This document shows, piece after piece, positions 8,323 to 16,397 of a stretch of DNA of 46,129 nt. Every line of letters starts with the position of its first letter. Within the stretch, counting starts at the first letter, position 1. The stretch lies in the NCBI GenBank assembly GCA_004357385.1, contig SMWF01000114.1, forward strand, positions 1 to 46,129. The letters run 5' to 3'. Source of the DNA: Gammaproteobacteria bacterium (lineage in GTDB: Bacteria; Pseudomonadota; Gammaproteobacteria; Pseudomonadales; Azotimanducaceae). Made by a program: the position numbers and the translations under genes. The notes beneath the pieces were generated by a model. The model did no database searches. It worked only from the letters and a program-made list of their open reading frames with translations, and was not told the origin of the DNA.

Positions 8323-8852
8323 GGGTTACCAAACTCGTGTTTGACGTAGTTGATGACGTCCCACCGTTCCGTAGCGCTCAATGCGTCACGGTAGAACGGC
8401 ATGAGTGCCCGTCCGCGGGTGAGGGTAAAGAACAGCTCGCCGTCGGCTTGTTGCTGCGTGTAGTCCTCGTGTAGGTCCACCGGTGATTTAGTGACGAATT
8501 TGCGCCCGACCGGACCGTCGCCCCGGCCTTGCGAACCGTGGCAGACTCGGCAGTTCGTCTCGAAGAGAGAAGCCCCGCGAGCCAGCGACTCCGCGCTCGC
8601 GGGTATCGGGTTGATCAGTGCCGCCGCCGCCTTCTTGGCCTGGTCCATACCTGCGTCGGTCGTTGGCGCGGGCAGGGTCTCGCCGCCCTCGATGGGAACT
8701 GAACCCGGTCCCGGTCCCGCTGGCGCCGGCGACTTCTGAGGTTTTGGAGACGGTTGATCGACCATGTCCTGGTCCCACGGATAGCCCCAGCTGAGGGCCC
8801 CGTAGCCTAGGAGTAGCAGCACTGCGACGGTGCGGGTAGTTCGCCTCATCAA
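8319..8852 (-). CDS. actE: Alternative Complex III cytochrome c subunit ActE
   Basis: This 177-residue exported monohaem cytochrome c has a signal peptide (TVAVLLLLGYGALSWG) followed by YPWDQDMVDQPSPKPQ, the usual DMxDQPxxKP start of ActE. A Pro-rich linker leads to the haem site CRVCH at 101-105. A likely axial Met lies in ALMPFYRDAL, and a C-terminal helix ends WDVINYVKHEF. In other ACIII complexes ActE is a lipoprotein; here no lipobox Cys precedes the mature start, so it may be held by protein contacts or an uncleaved helix. It overlaps actD and actF by 4 nt each. It probably passes electrons to the haem c of oxidase subunit II. Confidence 0.92.
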   Translation of the reverse strand: MMRRTTRTVAVLLLLGYGALSWGYPWDQDMVDQPSPKPQKSPAPAGPGPGSVPIEGGETLPAPTTDAGMDQAKKAAAALINPIPASAESLARGASLFETNCRVCHGSQGRGDGPVGRKFVTKSPVDLHEDYTQQQADGELFFTLTRGRALMPFYRDALSATERWDVINYVKHEFGNP

Positions 8853-9361
8853 TCGTCCTCCGCCATGTCCCGGACCTGTTCGGCGCCGGCCTCACGCAGA
8901 ATCGACTCGGCGCGTTTGAAGTGTTCATGGTTGTCGCAGGCCACCGACACTGCGAATTGGTCGACCGCCGCTTCGGGCACATAGACCCGATCGCGGATGG
9001 CAGGCAGCCGCGCACTGATAAAGAAGCCCAGCACAGTGAACAGGATGCCGAACAGGATGAGTAATTCGTAGGTGATGATCAGATACGGTGGAATCGTAAT
9101 GATGGGCCGGCCGCCGGTCGGGTGCACGAAGAGCACGGACGTGCCGGCCGCAAGTACAAACCCCGAGATGCCGCCGATCAGCGCCCCGAACAACGTAAAA
9201 CGCTTGATCACGGATTTCTTTTCCCCGAGCACTTCTTCAACGCCTTCCAGAGGAACCGGCGACATCAGCTCCGGGGTGGCAAAGCCAGCGCCCTTGAGCG
9301 TACCGGCTGCAGCCAGTGCGGACTGCGGCTCCCGAAAAAGTCCTACAGCAAAATTGCTCAT
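8849..9361 (-). CDS. actD: Alternative Complex III subunit ActD (DUF3341)
   Basis: The 170-residue protein matches the DUF3341/ActD family. An N-terminal domain (VGLFREPQSALAAAGTLKGA) is followed by two membrane helices, about 57-77 and 94-116, and a C-terminal soluble domain with DQFAVSVACDNHEHFKRAE. ActD is a structural subunit without cofactors. It is coupled by ATGA overlaps to actC upstream and actE downstream. The length is usual for the family. Confidence 0.92.
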   Translation of the reverse strand: MSNFAVGLFREPQSALAAAGTLKGAGFATPELMSPVPLEGVEEVLGEKKSVIKRFTLFGALIGGISGFVLAAGTSVLFVHPTGGRPIITIPPYLIITYELLILFGILFTVLGFFISARLPAIRDRVYVPEAAVDQFAVSVACDNHEHFKRAESILREAGAEQVRDMAEDD

Positions 9362-10719
9362 GCGGGGCTTCCTTCCGGAGATGCCACGGGCTCCGGCTTG
9401 GGTGCGTCCATCGTTTCCTTCACTTCGTACATCGACACACTGGGAACGATTTTGACGAACACAAGAAACAGCGTGACGAACAGCGCGAGCGACCCGACGA
9501 TAATCGATATCTCAACCAGACTGGGGACATACACGCCCCAGGCGTCGGGCAGGTATTGCCGCGATAGAGAGGTGCCGACGATGAGGAAACGCTCGGTGTA
9601 CATGCCGATGTTGATGGCAATCGACAGAATCAGCATGGGCACGAACGAGGTTCTGAAGCGACTGGAAATGCACAGCAGCGGCGCGACTGCGCAGAAGGCG
9701 ATCATCTCCCAGTACAGTGGCGCGTAGTAGCCGAACAACTTGTACCGCAGTGCTTCATGCTCCGAGGATGCGCCGCTGAACCAGCCCGTGAACAACTCGA
9801 TGCCATTGATGTAGGTCCAGATCAACGACAGCACCAGCAGCAGTTTGCCCAGATTGTCGAAGTGCACCTTGGTGATGTACTGGCCGAAGTCCATGTATTT
9901 CCTGAGTACGAACATCACGGTCACGATACCCGCGGTGCCGGAGTAGATGGCGCCGACCACGAAATACGGGGCGAAGATGGTCTGGTGCAACGCCGGCACG
10001 ATGGACATCGCGAAATCCCAGGACACGATGCTGTGTACCGAGACGGCCAGCGGAATGATGAGGACGGCTAGAAACGTATAGGCCCAATGCAAGCGGTGCC
10101 ACTCCCGATCGGTTCCCCGCCAACCCATCGACAGCAACGCGTACATGTTGTTGCGCCAGCCGGTGGTCCGATCTCTGACCGCAGCGAAATCCGGGATGGA
10201 GCCCATGTAGATGAAAATTGAGCTGCCCGTGATATAGGTGCCGATGGCCATGACGTCGAACAGCAGCGGCGAGCGAAAATTCGGCCACATTTCCATCTGG
10301 TTCGGGTAAGGCAGCGCCCAATGAATGAACCAGGGGCGTCCGACGTGCACCATCACAAAGGTTGCGGCCACCATCAGTGAAAACAGCGTCATGGCCTCAG
10401 CACTTCGATACATGGCCTTACGCCAGGTGCTGTGCGTGAGGTGCAGAACGCAGGACAGCAACGTGCCGGAATGGCTGAGGCCAATCCAGAAGATAAAACT
10501 GGCGAGATAGGTACCCCAGACGCCGGGGTGATTCATCCCGGCCGCACCGATGCCGTAATACAGCTGATAGGACCAGGGGAAAAAGAAGCACAGCAAGGTG
10601 ACGCCGAACGCCGTCCCCAGGGCGATATAGTACTGGGGCCCTGTCTCCACGATGGACCTTATGACGTCCCGGTGGACGTCGGCGTACTGCAGGTCATTCG
10701 TTTCAGTCGGCATGGTCAT
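9358..10719 (-). CDS. actC: Alternative Complex III quinol-binding subunit ActC (NrfD/PsrC-like)
   Basis: ActC is the large NrfD-like integral membrane protein of ACIII, with about ten transmembrane helices and the probable menaquinol/ubiquinol oxidation site. The 453-residue product has family stretches such as GVWGTYLASFIFWIGLSHSG, VHSIVSWDFAMSIVPALHQT and MLILSIAINIGMYTERFLI. His and Asp residues in the second and fourth bundle helices (SHSGT, SVHSIVSWDF) fit the site proposed in solved ACIII structures. It overlaps actB2 and actD by 4 nt each. The C-terminal tail is Pro-rich and not conserved. Confidence 0.93.
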   Translation of the reverse strand: MTMPTETNDLQYADVHRDVIRSIVETGPQYYIALGTAFGVTLLCFFFPWSYQLYYGIGAAGMNHPGVWGTYLASFIFWIGLSHSGTLLSCVLHLTHSTWRKAMYRSAEAMTLFSLMVAATFVMVHVGRPWFIHWALPYPNQMEMWPNFRSPLLFDVMAIGTYITGSSIFIYMGSIPDFAAVRDRTTGWRNNMYALLSMGWRGTDREWHRLHWAYTFLAVLIIPLAVSVHSIVSWDFAMSIVPALHQTIFAPYFVVGAIYSGTAGIVTVMFVLRKYMDFGQYITKVHFDNLGKLLLVLSLIWTYINGIELFTGWFSGASSEHEALRYKLFGYYAPLYWEMIAFCAVAPLLCISSRFRTSFVPMLILSIAINIGMYTERFLIVGTSLSRQYLPDAWGVYVPSLVEISIIVGSLALFVTLFLVFVKIVPSVSMYEVKETMDAPKPEPVASPEGSPA

Positions 10720-11480
10720 CCCTTCGCATCAACTTTTTTGAGGTAGACCACGGACGGGTCGGTGTTCAGTTCTTCCAATACCCGGTACGCGCGCGGATCG
10801 TTCATCGATCTGGAAACCTGGCTGTTCGGGTCCTTGCGATCTCCGAAGACGAGGGCATTGGCGGGGCAGGTCTGCACGCACGCCGGCTGCACCTCGCCGT
10901 CACGCACCCGCCTGCGACCATCGTCCTTTGCATGATCCTTGGCCTGACGGATGCGTTGAATGCAGAACGTGCATTTCTCCATCACGCCTTTTTCGCGCAC
11001 CGTCACATCGGGATTCAGTTGCTGCTCCAGCGGGGCGTCCCATTGATGATCGTTCCAATTGAAGTACCGGACCTCATAGGGGCAATAGACCGCGCACGAA
11101 CGGGTCCCGATGCAGCGGTTGTAGATCTGCGTGTTGAGGCCGTCCTGGTTGTGGTAAGTGGCGCTCACTGGACACACGGTCTCGCATGGCGCCGAATCAC
11201 ATTGTTGGCACAACATCGGAATGAAGCGCAGCTTGACGTCCGGATACTCTCCCTCCCAGTAGCGTTCAATGCGGATCCACTTCATCTCCCGACCCTCGGC
11301 GAACGCCTTCTCGCCCACGATGGGTAGGTTGTTCTCCGCCTGGCAGGCAGTGACGCACGCCTCGCAGCCCGTGCATTTATCCAGGTCGATGGTCATCGCC
11401 CAGTGGTAGTCGAATTCTTCGTAGTAACCGGGCTTTCGGTATTTCCGCCAGCCATCGGTAAATCGGTCGAGCAAGCTCAT
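10716..11480 (-). CDS. actB2: Alternative Complex III iron-sulfur subunit, ActB C-terminal half as a separate gene
   Basis: The 254-residue ferredoxin-like protein carries the four-cluster set of ActB. Cysteines lie at 36/39/42/46, 91/94/99/103, 123/129/133 and 170/173/201/205. The third group reads CIGTRSCAVYC with Thr126 where a fourth Cys would be, which predicts one [3Fe-4S] beside three [4Fe-4S] clusters, as reported for ACIII. It passes electrons between ActC and ActA. In several described complexes this domain is fused to the molybdopterin-oxidoreductase-like domain; here it is a separate gene overlapping actB1 by ATGA. No signal peptide is present, so export would depend on the Tat signal of ActB1. 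Confidence 0.93.
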   Translation of the reverse strand: MSLLDRFTDGWRKYRKPGYYEEFDYHWAMTIDLDKCTGCEACVTACQAENNLPIVGEKAFAEGREMKWIRIERYWEGEYPDVKLRFIPMLCQQCDSAPCETVCPVSATYHNQDGLNTQIYNRCIGTRSCAVYCPYEVRYFNWNDHQWDAPLEQQLNPDVTVREKGVMEKCTFCIQRIRQAKDHAKDDGRRRVRDGEVQPACVQTCPANALVFGDRKDPNSQVSRSMNDPRAYRVLEELNTDPSVVYLKKVDAKG

Positions 11481-13756
11481 GATGGAATCACCGTTATTGG
11501 AATACTGTTCAAGTTCGCACTGTGCTGTCCTGCGCCGGTCGTTTGCACGATGTTCCTACCCAGGTCACGCGAGTTACCGCCGGTCTTCACCAACTCGGCG
11601 CGCCGCCCGGTGGCCGTAATCTTCACGCGCGTCGCGCTTGAGGCCAGGCTGCCGGTCTGTGGTTCCATCTGGGGACTGAGGATTTCGATCGGGTTGACCC
11701 CGCGGTTCCTGGCGTAGCGGCCGTATTCGGCGTGCCCTTGACCGATCGGCATGGCGATGACGTCGGGCATGATGGCCGGATACACGTACACCGGCGCGCG
11801 GATCCGCCCGTGTGGCGACTCGATGTCGACGAGGTCCCCTTCCGTCAAGCCCAGCCCCTTGGCGGTGACCGGATTCATTTCAACCCAGGACCCGTAGACC
11901 ACGCTGGTCATGGGGTCCGGCAGCTCCTGCAACCAGGGTAGATTGGCCGCGCGACCGTCGTGCAGGGTGGTCGACAGGTACGGGTGCAGGATAAACGGAT
12001 AGTCGTCACTGGCGCCGGAAAACTCGGGGGCCTGAACGCCAATGCCGGCGATGACACTCTTGTCTAACGTAAAGGTCGACTCGCGGTGTGTTTCTTCTCC
12101 CCACACCCCGGCCGTCAGCACCGCCCTCCAGAACGACTCGAAACTTTCCGTTCGAACATCCCCGCCGCCGCGCTCATGGATCTGGCGCCAGCCGTCCTTG
12201 ATGCAGTCTTCCATGCTGCTCCATGGGAGCACGTCATTCATGTCGAGTCGTTGCGCCAACCCCAGGATGATGTCGCCGGTCGCACGCGTATCGTACAGGG
12301 GGGAAGCCACAGGCTGCGAAACGGCACCCACAGGGAAGCCCACGCCGGGTTCCGGAAAGTCGTCGCCCCAGCTTTCGAGATAGGTATGGCTTGGCAGGAT
12401 CACGTCGGCCAGTGCGGTGGTTTCATCCAGAAAGCTGGACAGGCTGACAATCAGCGGTATCTCAGCCAGCGCCTCCGCGAACCCGGCCGCCGACGGCAGG
12501 GTAAACACCGGGTTGGTGCCGTTGACAATCAGCACCTCGATGTTGCCCCGCCGTGCATCCTCCACGAACTCGAGCATCGTACGGTAACTGGCCTGATGCG
12601 GATGCGTGGTGGGGCCGGCGGGTTCCGGGTTGAACACCAGTCCGCCTGCCTTGCCGAGGTTGCCGACCAGATAATTGAGCGCATTGACCGCCACCAGAGT
12701 GTCAACGCCATTGCTGTGGTTACCGGCGCTTCCGCCGCCGATGGCGAGGCTGGGTTGGGTTTGCGCGAACGCGTCGGCCAGCCGGACTATGGTCTCTGCC
12801 GGCACGCCCGTCTGTGCTGCGACCTCAGTGGTCGTGTAGCCCGCAAGTACTGCGATCCAGTCGGCACGATCGGCACCCTGGTAATAACCCTTGGAGAGGA
12901 TGTGGTGGGCCACGGCCAGGGCCAGAAGACCCTCGGTGCCGGGTCGCGCGGCAATCCATTCATCGGCGGCCGCACCACTGAGCGACATCCTGGGTTCGAT
13001 CTGAACAAACCGTCCCCTGACGTCGGGACGGCCCTGGCGGCTGTGCCCAAAGCCGAGACTGTGATGCACCGGAGAAATCCAACTGCCGAGGTAATCGGCA
13101 CCGAAGGACAACAGATAGCGAGTGTTCTTCAGATCGTAATAAGGCAGTCGCTGCTCGCCAAAGAAACGTTGGTTTGCCGCATACAAGGTGTGCGGATGGT
13201 CGAAATCGTAATGCAGCAGGCGCTCGGAACCCAGTTGATCCACAAAGCGTTCGAACAGTTGCGCCAGGTGCCCGCGGACGCCCTGGCTCAGCAGACACAC
13301 ACGATTGCCTCGCTCGGCCGCTCTCAGTAAATCCAGGCGGTCCGCGACCTTGCTTAGACCTTCATCCCAGGTGATCTGCGCAAAGGCGCCGGAACCGCGC
13401 TCGCCCGTCTGCATCAATGGGCCGGTGAGCCGATCGGGGTTGTACAGAACCTGTGGTCCCGCCTGGCCCAGGGCGCAAAGCCGGCCCTGGCTCACGGGAT
13501 GCGAGGGATTGCCTTCGATTTTCTTAACCCGCCCCTCACGGGTGCGCACGGAGATCCCACATCCCGCTGCGCACATCGAGCAGACCGTGTTGTACCAGGT
13601 GTCGATCCCCGTGCTGAAGTCCTCGGGGGCGACCACATGGGGAATCAGATGCTCCATCGGGTGCTTGATCGATTCTCTCAGGTAAAACCCGGCGCCTACG
13701 CCGACGCTGCCTGCGCCCACCAGCTTGAGGAAGTCTCTGCGTTCTATGTTTGGCAT
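11477..13756 (-). CDS. actB1: Alternative Complex III molybdopterin-oxidoreductase-like subunit, ActB N-terminal half
   Basis: The 759-residue protein belongs to the molybdopterin oxidoreductase superfamily. It starts with a Tat signal (ERRDFLKLVGAGSVGVGAG). Cys59, Cys62, Cys66 and Cys94 form a complete CxxCxxxC...C site for a [4Fe-4S] cluster, and the catalytic-domain fold continues to a C-terminal aspartate-decarboxylase-like domain (MNPVTAKGLGLTEGDLVDIE). In characterised ACIII this half has no molybdenum cofactor; whether one binds here cannot be judged by eye. The intact cluster site is notable because ActB1 regions of well-studied complexes are, as I recall, cluster-free. It lies 10 nt after actA and overlaps actB2. 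Confidence 0.9.
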   Translation of the reverse strand: MPNIERRDFLKLVGAGSVGVGAGFYLRESIKHPMEHLIPHVVAPEDFSTGIDTWYNTVCSMCAAGCGISVRTREGRVKKIEGNPSHPVSQGRLCALGQAGPQVLYNPDRLTGPLMQTGERGSGAFAQITWDEGLSKVADRLDLLRAAERGNRVCLLSQGVRGHLAQLFERFVDQLGSERLLHYDFDHPHTLYAANQRFFGEQRLPYYDLKNTRYLLSFGADYLGSWISPVHHSLGFGHSRQGRPDVRGRFVQIEPRMSLSGAAADEWIAARPGTEGLLALAVAHHILSKGYYQGADRADWIAVLAGYTTTEVAAQTGVPAETIVRLADAFAQTQPSLAIGGGSAGNHSNGVDTLVAVNALNYLVGNLGKAGGLVFNPEPAGPTTHPHQASYRTMLEFVEDARRGNIEVLIVNGTNPVFTLPSAAGFAEALAEIPLIVSLSSFLDETTALADVILPSHTYLESWGDDFPEPGVGFPVGAVSQPVASPLYDTRATGDIILGLAQRLDMNDVLPWSSMEDCIKDGWRQIHERGGGDVRTESFESFWRAVLTAGVWGEETHRESTFTLDKSVIAGIGVQAPEFSGASDDYPFILHPYLSTTLHDGRAANLPWLQELPDPMTSVVYGSWVEMNPVTAKGLGLTEGDLVDIESPHGRIRAPVYVYPAIMPDVIAMPIGQGHAEYGRYARNRGVNPIEILSPQMEPQTGSLASSATRVKITATGRRAELVKTGGNSRDLGRNIVQTTGAGQHSANLNSIPITVIPS

Positions 13757-13766
13757 TACTCTTCGC

Positions 13767-14354
13767 TCACTTGTGACAGGTCCAGCAGTCCGTCCCGTGC
13801 TCTACCTGGTGTTGTCTATGGCAGTTGAGGCACAAACCCATTTCCCAGGGAGTATCGAGCTGAAACGAGCCATCGATTGCCCTGCTGGTGACACGGATTC
13901 TGTCCATGGTCTCGACGGGCCCATGGCAGGTCTGGCATTCGATTCCGGCGGCGCGCGCATACGCGCTTACGTGGCGTTTATGCGTGAAGTGGACGAAATC
14001 AGGAAGATCGTGAACTTTGATCCAGGGGATGGGCTCTTCGTTTTGCCAGTAACTCATCAGCTTGCGGATCTGGGGGCGCTCCGTTGCAATCTCTTTATGA
14101 CAGCCGACGCACTTCGATACGCTGGGCACGCCGGCGGATATCGAGCGGCGCGCCTGTGTGTGGCAATACATGCAGGGGATCTCGTTCTCGCCGGCGTGGA
14201 TCCTGTGGCTGAACTCAATCGGCTGTTCGGGGCTGGTCCCTGGATACCATGTTGCGTTCGCCCAGTAGCCCACCAACAGTCCCAGAAATAAGGTGCCCCC
14301 CACCAATGCAGCGGGCCTGAGTGCCCTCAACCCTGGAACTATGGAGACGTTCAT
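13767..14354 (-). CDS. actA: Alternative Complex III pentaheme cytochrome c subunit ActA
   Basis: ActA is a membrane-anchored multihaem cytochrome. The 195-residue product has one N-terminal helix (about 15-32, uncleaved anchor) and five CXXCH sites: CMYCH 61-65, CVGCH 82-86, CQTCH 140-144, CLNCH 175-179 and CWTCH 190-194. His residues between them (FSHRIHAG, HFTHKRHVSAY) are available as distal ligands. Five haems and about 200 residues are normal for ActA. The ATG overlaps the stop of the GldC-like gene by ATGA, so the two are probably translationally coupled. It takes electrons from ActB2 and hands them to ActE or directly to the oxidase. Confidence 0.93.
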   Translation of the reverse strand: MNVSIVPGLRALRPAALVGGTLFLGLLVGYWANATWYPGTSPEQPIEFSHRIHAGENEIPCMYCHTQARRSISAGVPSVSKCVGCHKEIATERPQIRKLMSYWQNEEPIPWIKVHDLPDFVHFTHKRHVSAYARAAGIECQTCHGPVETMDRIRVTSRAIDGSFQLDTPWEMGLCLNCHRQHQVEHGTDCWTCHK

Positions 14355-14725
14355 TCGGTGCTCCGACTGACTAGCCCCAGGACTTGGCCAAACCCTTCGC
14401 CGAACTCATGGATCGAGTTGGCCACCTCCTCGTTCTTGGTCGCCCGCAAATAGGTGTCAGCCATCTTGTGGATCACCTGGTAGAAATAGAGGTTCATGTC
14501 CTCGACGGTCGTATCTTTGATCCACAGATCGATCGCGGCGGTCGTCTTGTTCTCGCTGTCCCAGAACGAAATCATCATCGACTGACACAATGACGGACCG
14601 CCTTCCTGGCCCTCCGAGGCTTGCCACTGGATTCGCGTGGGCAAGTTGTCGCAATCGAGGTCGACGATCAGTTTGATTTCGGCGGTTCTTGACACCATCC
14701 TGTACTCTTGATTCGAAGAGGCCAT
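14351..14725 (-). CDS. GldC-family protein in the oxidase/ACIII operon
   Basis: The 124-residue soluble protein matches GldC, known from the Bacteroidetes gliding operons. It has RTAEIKLIVDLDCDNLPTRI at the start, ISFWDSENKTTAAIDLWIKD in the middle and FYQVIHKMADTYLRATKNEE near the end, a pattern I recall for GldC. The molecular role of GldC is unknown. No other gliding gene is in the window. The gene lies between coxC and actA on the same strand and its TGA overlaps the actA ATG. That suggests a role in, or co-expression with, Alternative Complex III. AGGGG sits 9 nt before the chosen ATG; a second ATG nine codons later is possible. Confidence 0.75.
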   Translation of the reverse strand: MASSNQEYRMVSRTAEIKLIVDLDCDNLPTRIQWQASEGQEGGPSLCQSMMISFWDSENKTTAAIDLWIKDTTVEDMNLYFYQVIHKMADTYLRATKNEEVANSIHEFGEGFGQVLGLVSRSTE

Positions 14726-14743
14726 ACCACGCCCCTGAACTAA

Positions 14744-14929
14744 ATGTTCGATCTCCTCATCATCGTTGTGATGCTCGCTATTCTTGTGAGTCTGGGCAGC
14801 GGCCTCTATTTCCTCGTGCGGGACCGCGGCAAGACGGAACGCATCATTGTCTCACTGAGCATTCGGGTGGCTCTGGCCATCCTGTTGCTCATTCTGTTGG
14901 CGTTGGGGTTCACGAGCAGATTCCTCTAA
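14744..14929 (+). CDS. DUF2909 twin-helix membrane protein, antisense within the oxidase operon
   Basis: The 61-residue product is two transmembrane helices (about 4-25 and 38-58) joined by a short charged loop (VRDRGKTERIIVSLSIR). This matches DUF2909, a small family regularly found beside subunit III in proteobacterial oxidase operons and often on the opposite strand, as here. It is convergent with coxC, their stops overlapping by 4 nt, and divergent from the GldC-like gene 18 nt away. Its function is unknown; a role in oxidase assembly or as a small subunit is inferred from location only. The ribosome site is weak. Confidence 0.8.
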   Translation: MFDLLIIVVMLAILVSLGSGLYFLVRDRGKTERIIVSLSIRVALAILLLILLALGFTSRFL

Positions 14930-15810
14930 AACCAATAGACAAATGTAAACAGAAACAGCCAGATCACATCCACGAAGTGCCAATACCAGCTCACCGCTTC
15001 AAACGCGAAGTGGTGTTCCGAGGTGAAGTGGCCACTGAAACAACGCATCAACATGACACCGAGCATGATCGTGCCCATAGTCACGTGGGCGCCATGGAAC
15101 CCGGTCAGCATGAAGAACGTCGAACCGTAAATTCCGGCGCCCAGGCTCAGGCCCAGTTCGTTGAAGGCATGTATGTACTCGACCACTTGAAGAGTAAGGA
15201 AGGTCGCGCCCAATGCTACGGTCAGGGCCAACCAGAACAGCAGCGGTACTCTCTGGTTCTTTCTCAACGCCCAATGGGCAAACGTGACGGTAACGCTGCT
15301 GGTGACCAGAATGATGGTGTTGACGAAAGGCAGGCCCCAGGCCTGCATCGCCTCGGTCGTAGTGCCGCCGGGGGTCCTGAACAGCGGCCACGTGTCGGCG
15401 AAGTCCGGCCACAACAACACGTGTGTTTCCAGATTGTTGCCCGCCCCGGCCAGCCAGGGCACGGAAAGGATTCGAGCGTAAAAGAGGGCGCCAAAAAACA
15501 CGCCGAAGAACATGACCTCTGAAATGATGAACCAGGCCATGCCCATGCGGTACGAGCGGTCGAGCAACCCGCTGTTCATGCCTTGGACGGATTCGCGGAT
15601 GACGACCCCGAACCAGCCGAACATCATGAACGCGATCAGGGCCAGTCCGGCGAAGAAGATCGGTTCCCCGAAGCTGCCCTCGGCCGCAACCTTTTCGGTG
15701 CTCTGGTGGATGAATGTGGCGGCGCCGAACGCAGTCACAAACAGTGCGCAGGACCCGATGATAGGCCAGGGGCTGGAGTGCGGGACGTGGTAGCGGGGCG
15801 CTTCACTCAT
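14926..15810 (-). CDS. ctaE: cytochrome c oxidase subunit III
   Basis: The 294-residue protein has the seven-helix layout of subunit III of aa3/caa3 oxidases. Family stretches include MAWFIISEVMFFGVFFGALF, LPFVNTIILVTSSVTVTFAH, GSTFFMLTGFHGAHVTMGT and AVSWYWHFVDVIWLFLFTFV. The conserved Glu in helix 3 (SEVMFF) and the HGAHV and WHFVDVVW-like motifs are present. It stabilises proton uptake by subunit I. The ATG overlaps the ctaG stop by ATGA. Length is usual. Confidence 0.95.
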   Translation of the reverse strand: MSEAPRYHVPHSSPWPIIGSCALFVTAFGAATFIHQSTEKVAAEGSFGEPIFFAGLALIAFMMFGWFGVVIRESVQGMNSGLLDRSYRMGMAWFIISEVMFFGVFFGALFYARILSVPWLAGAGNNLETHVLLWPDFADTWPLFRTPGGTTTEAMQAWGLPFVNTIILVTSSVTVTFAHWALRKNQRVPLLFWLALTVALGATFLTLQVVEYIHAFNELGLSLGAGIYGSTFFMLTGFHGAHVTMGTIMLGVMLMRCFSGHFTSEHHFAFEAVSWYWHFVDVIWLFLFTFVYWF

Positions 15811-16385
15811 CGTACGGCGACCCGATCAGGGACCCGTTGCGGAACCCGGTCGGGAACCTTGAACAGCGTGTATGACAAGCTGAGGGTGTGGACCTCCTCC
15901 GGCAGCTCGGCGTCGAGGTAGAACCTCACGGGCATTTCCTGCTCCTCGCCGGCCTCCAGGTGCTGTTGGGTGAAGCAAAAGCACTCGACCTTATGCAGGT
16001 ACTTCGCGGCGTAGCCTGGCGACACGCTGGGCACGGCCTGTCCGGTCACCGCCTGGGCGGCGCGATTGCGCGCGTAGTAATGCGTGGTGTTGATTTCGCC
16101 CAGACGAACCCGCAGCTGATGTTCCGTTGGCCGAAACTCCCACGGCATGCCGTTGGCAACGTGGGCCAGGAACTGGATGGTTACTTCGCGATCGGAGGAG
16201 GCCAACCGGGCATCCGGGATATTGGCAGGGTCGGCTGCGCGGCTGGAGGTTTTGCCGTTGAACCCGGTCACTTCGCAAAAGACCTCGTAGAGCGGTACGA
16301 GCGCGTACGCAAACCCGAACATACCCAACGCGAGTGAAACGAGCAGTATTACGCTCTTGCGCTGGCTGTTGCGGGTCTCGGTCAT
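15807..16385 (-). CDS. ctaG: cytochrome c oxidase assembly protein CtaG/Cox11
   Basis: CtaG/Cox11 delivers copper to the CuB site of subunit I. The 192-residue product has one N-terminal membrane helix (about 13-32) and a periplasmic immunoglobulin-like domain. Cys37 just after the helix and the copper-binding CFCF motif (Cys135 and Cys137) in HKVECFCFTQQ are all present. The C-terminal extension is a run of Val-Arg-Pro repeats (KVPDRVPQRVPDRVAVR) that looks lineage-specific. It starts 12 nt after the subunit I stop and overlaps ctaE. Confidence 0.95.
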   Translation of the reverse strand: MTETRNSQRKSVILLVSLALGMFGFAYALVPLYEVFCEVTGFNGKTSSRAADPANIPDARLASSDREVTIQFLAHVANGMPWEFRPTEHQLRVRLGEINTTHYYARNRAAQAVTGQAVPSVSPGYAAKYLHKVECFCFTQQHLEAGEEQEMPVRFYLDAELPEEVHTLSLSYTLFKVPDRVPQRVPDRVAVR

Positions 16386-16397
16386 TGGAAAGCGTTC

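Noticed and set aside
12086-13330. Long plus-strand open frame (414 residues) antisense to actB1
   Set aside because: The translation has no domain, is rich in Arg/His/Gln, and lies wholly inside a strongly supported gene; it is a GC-rich shadow.
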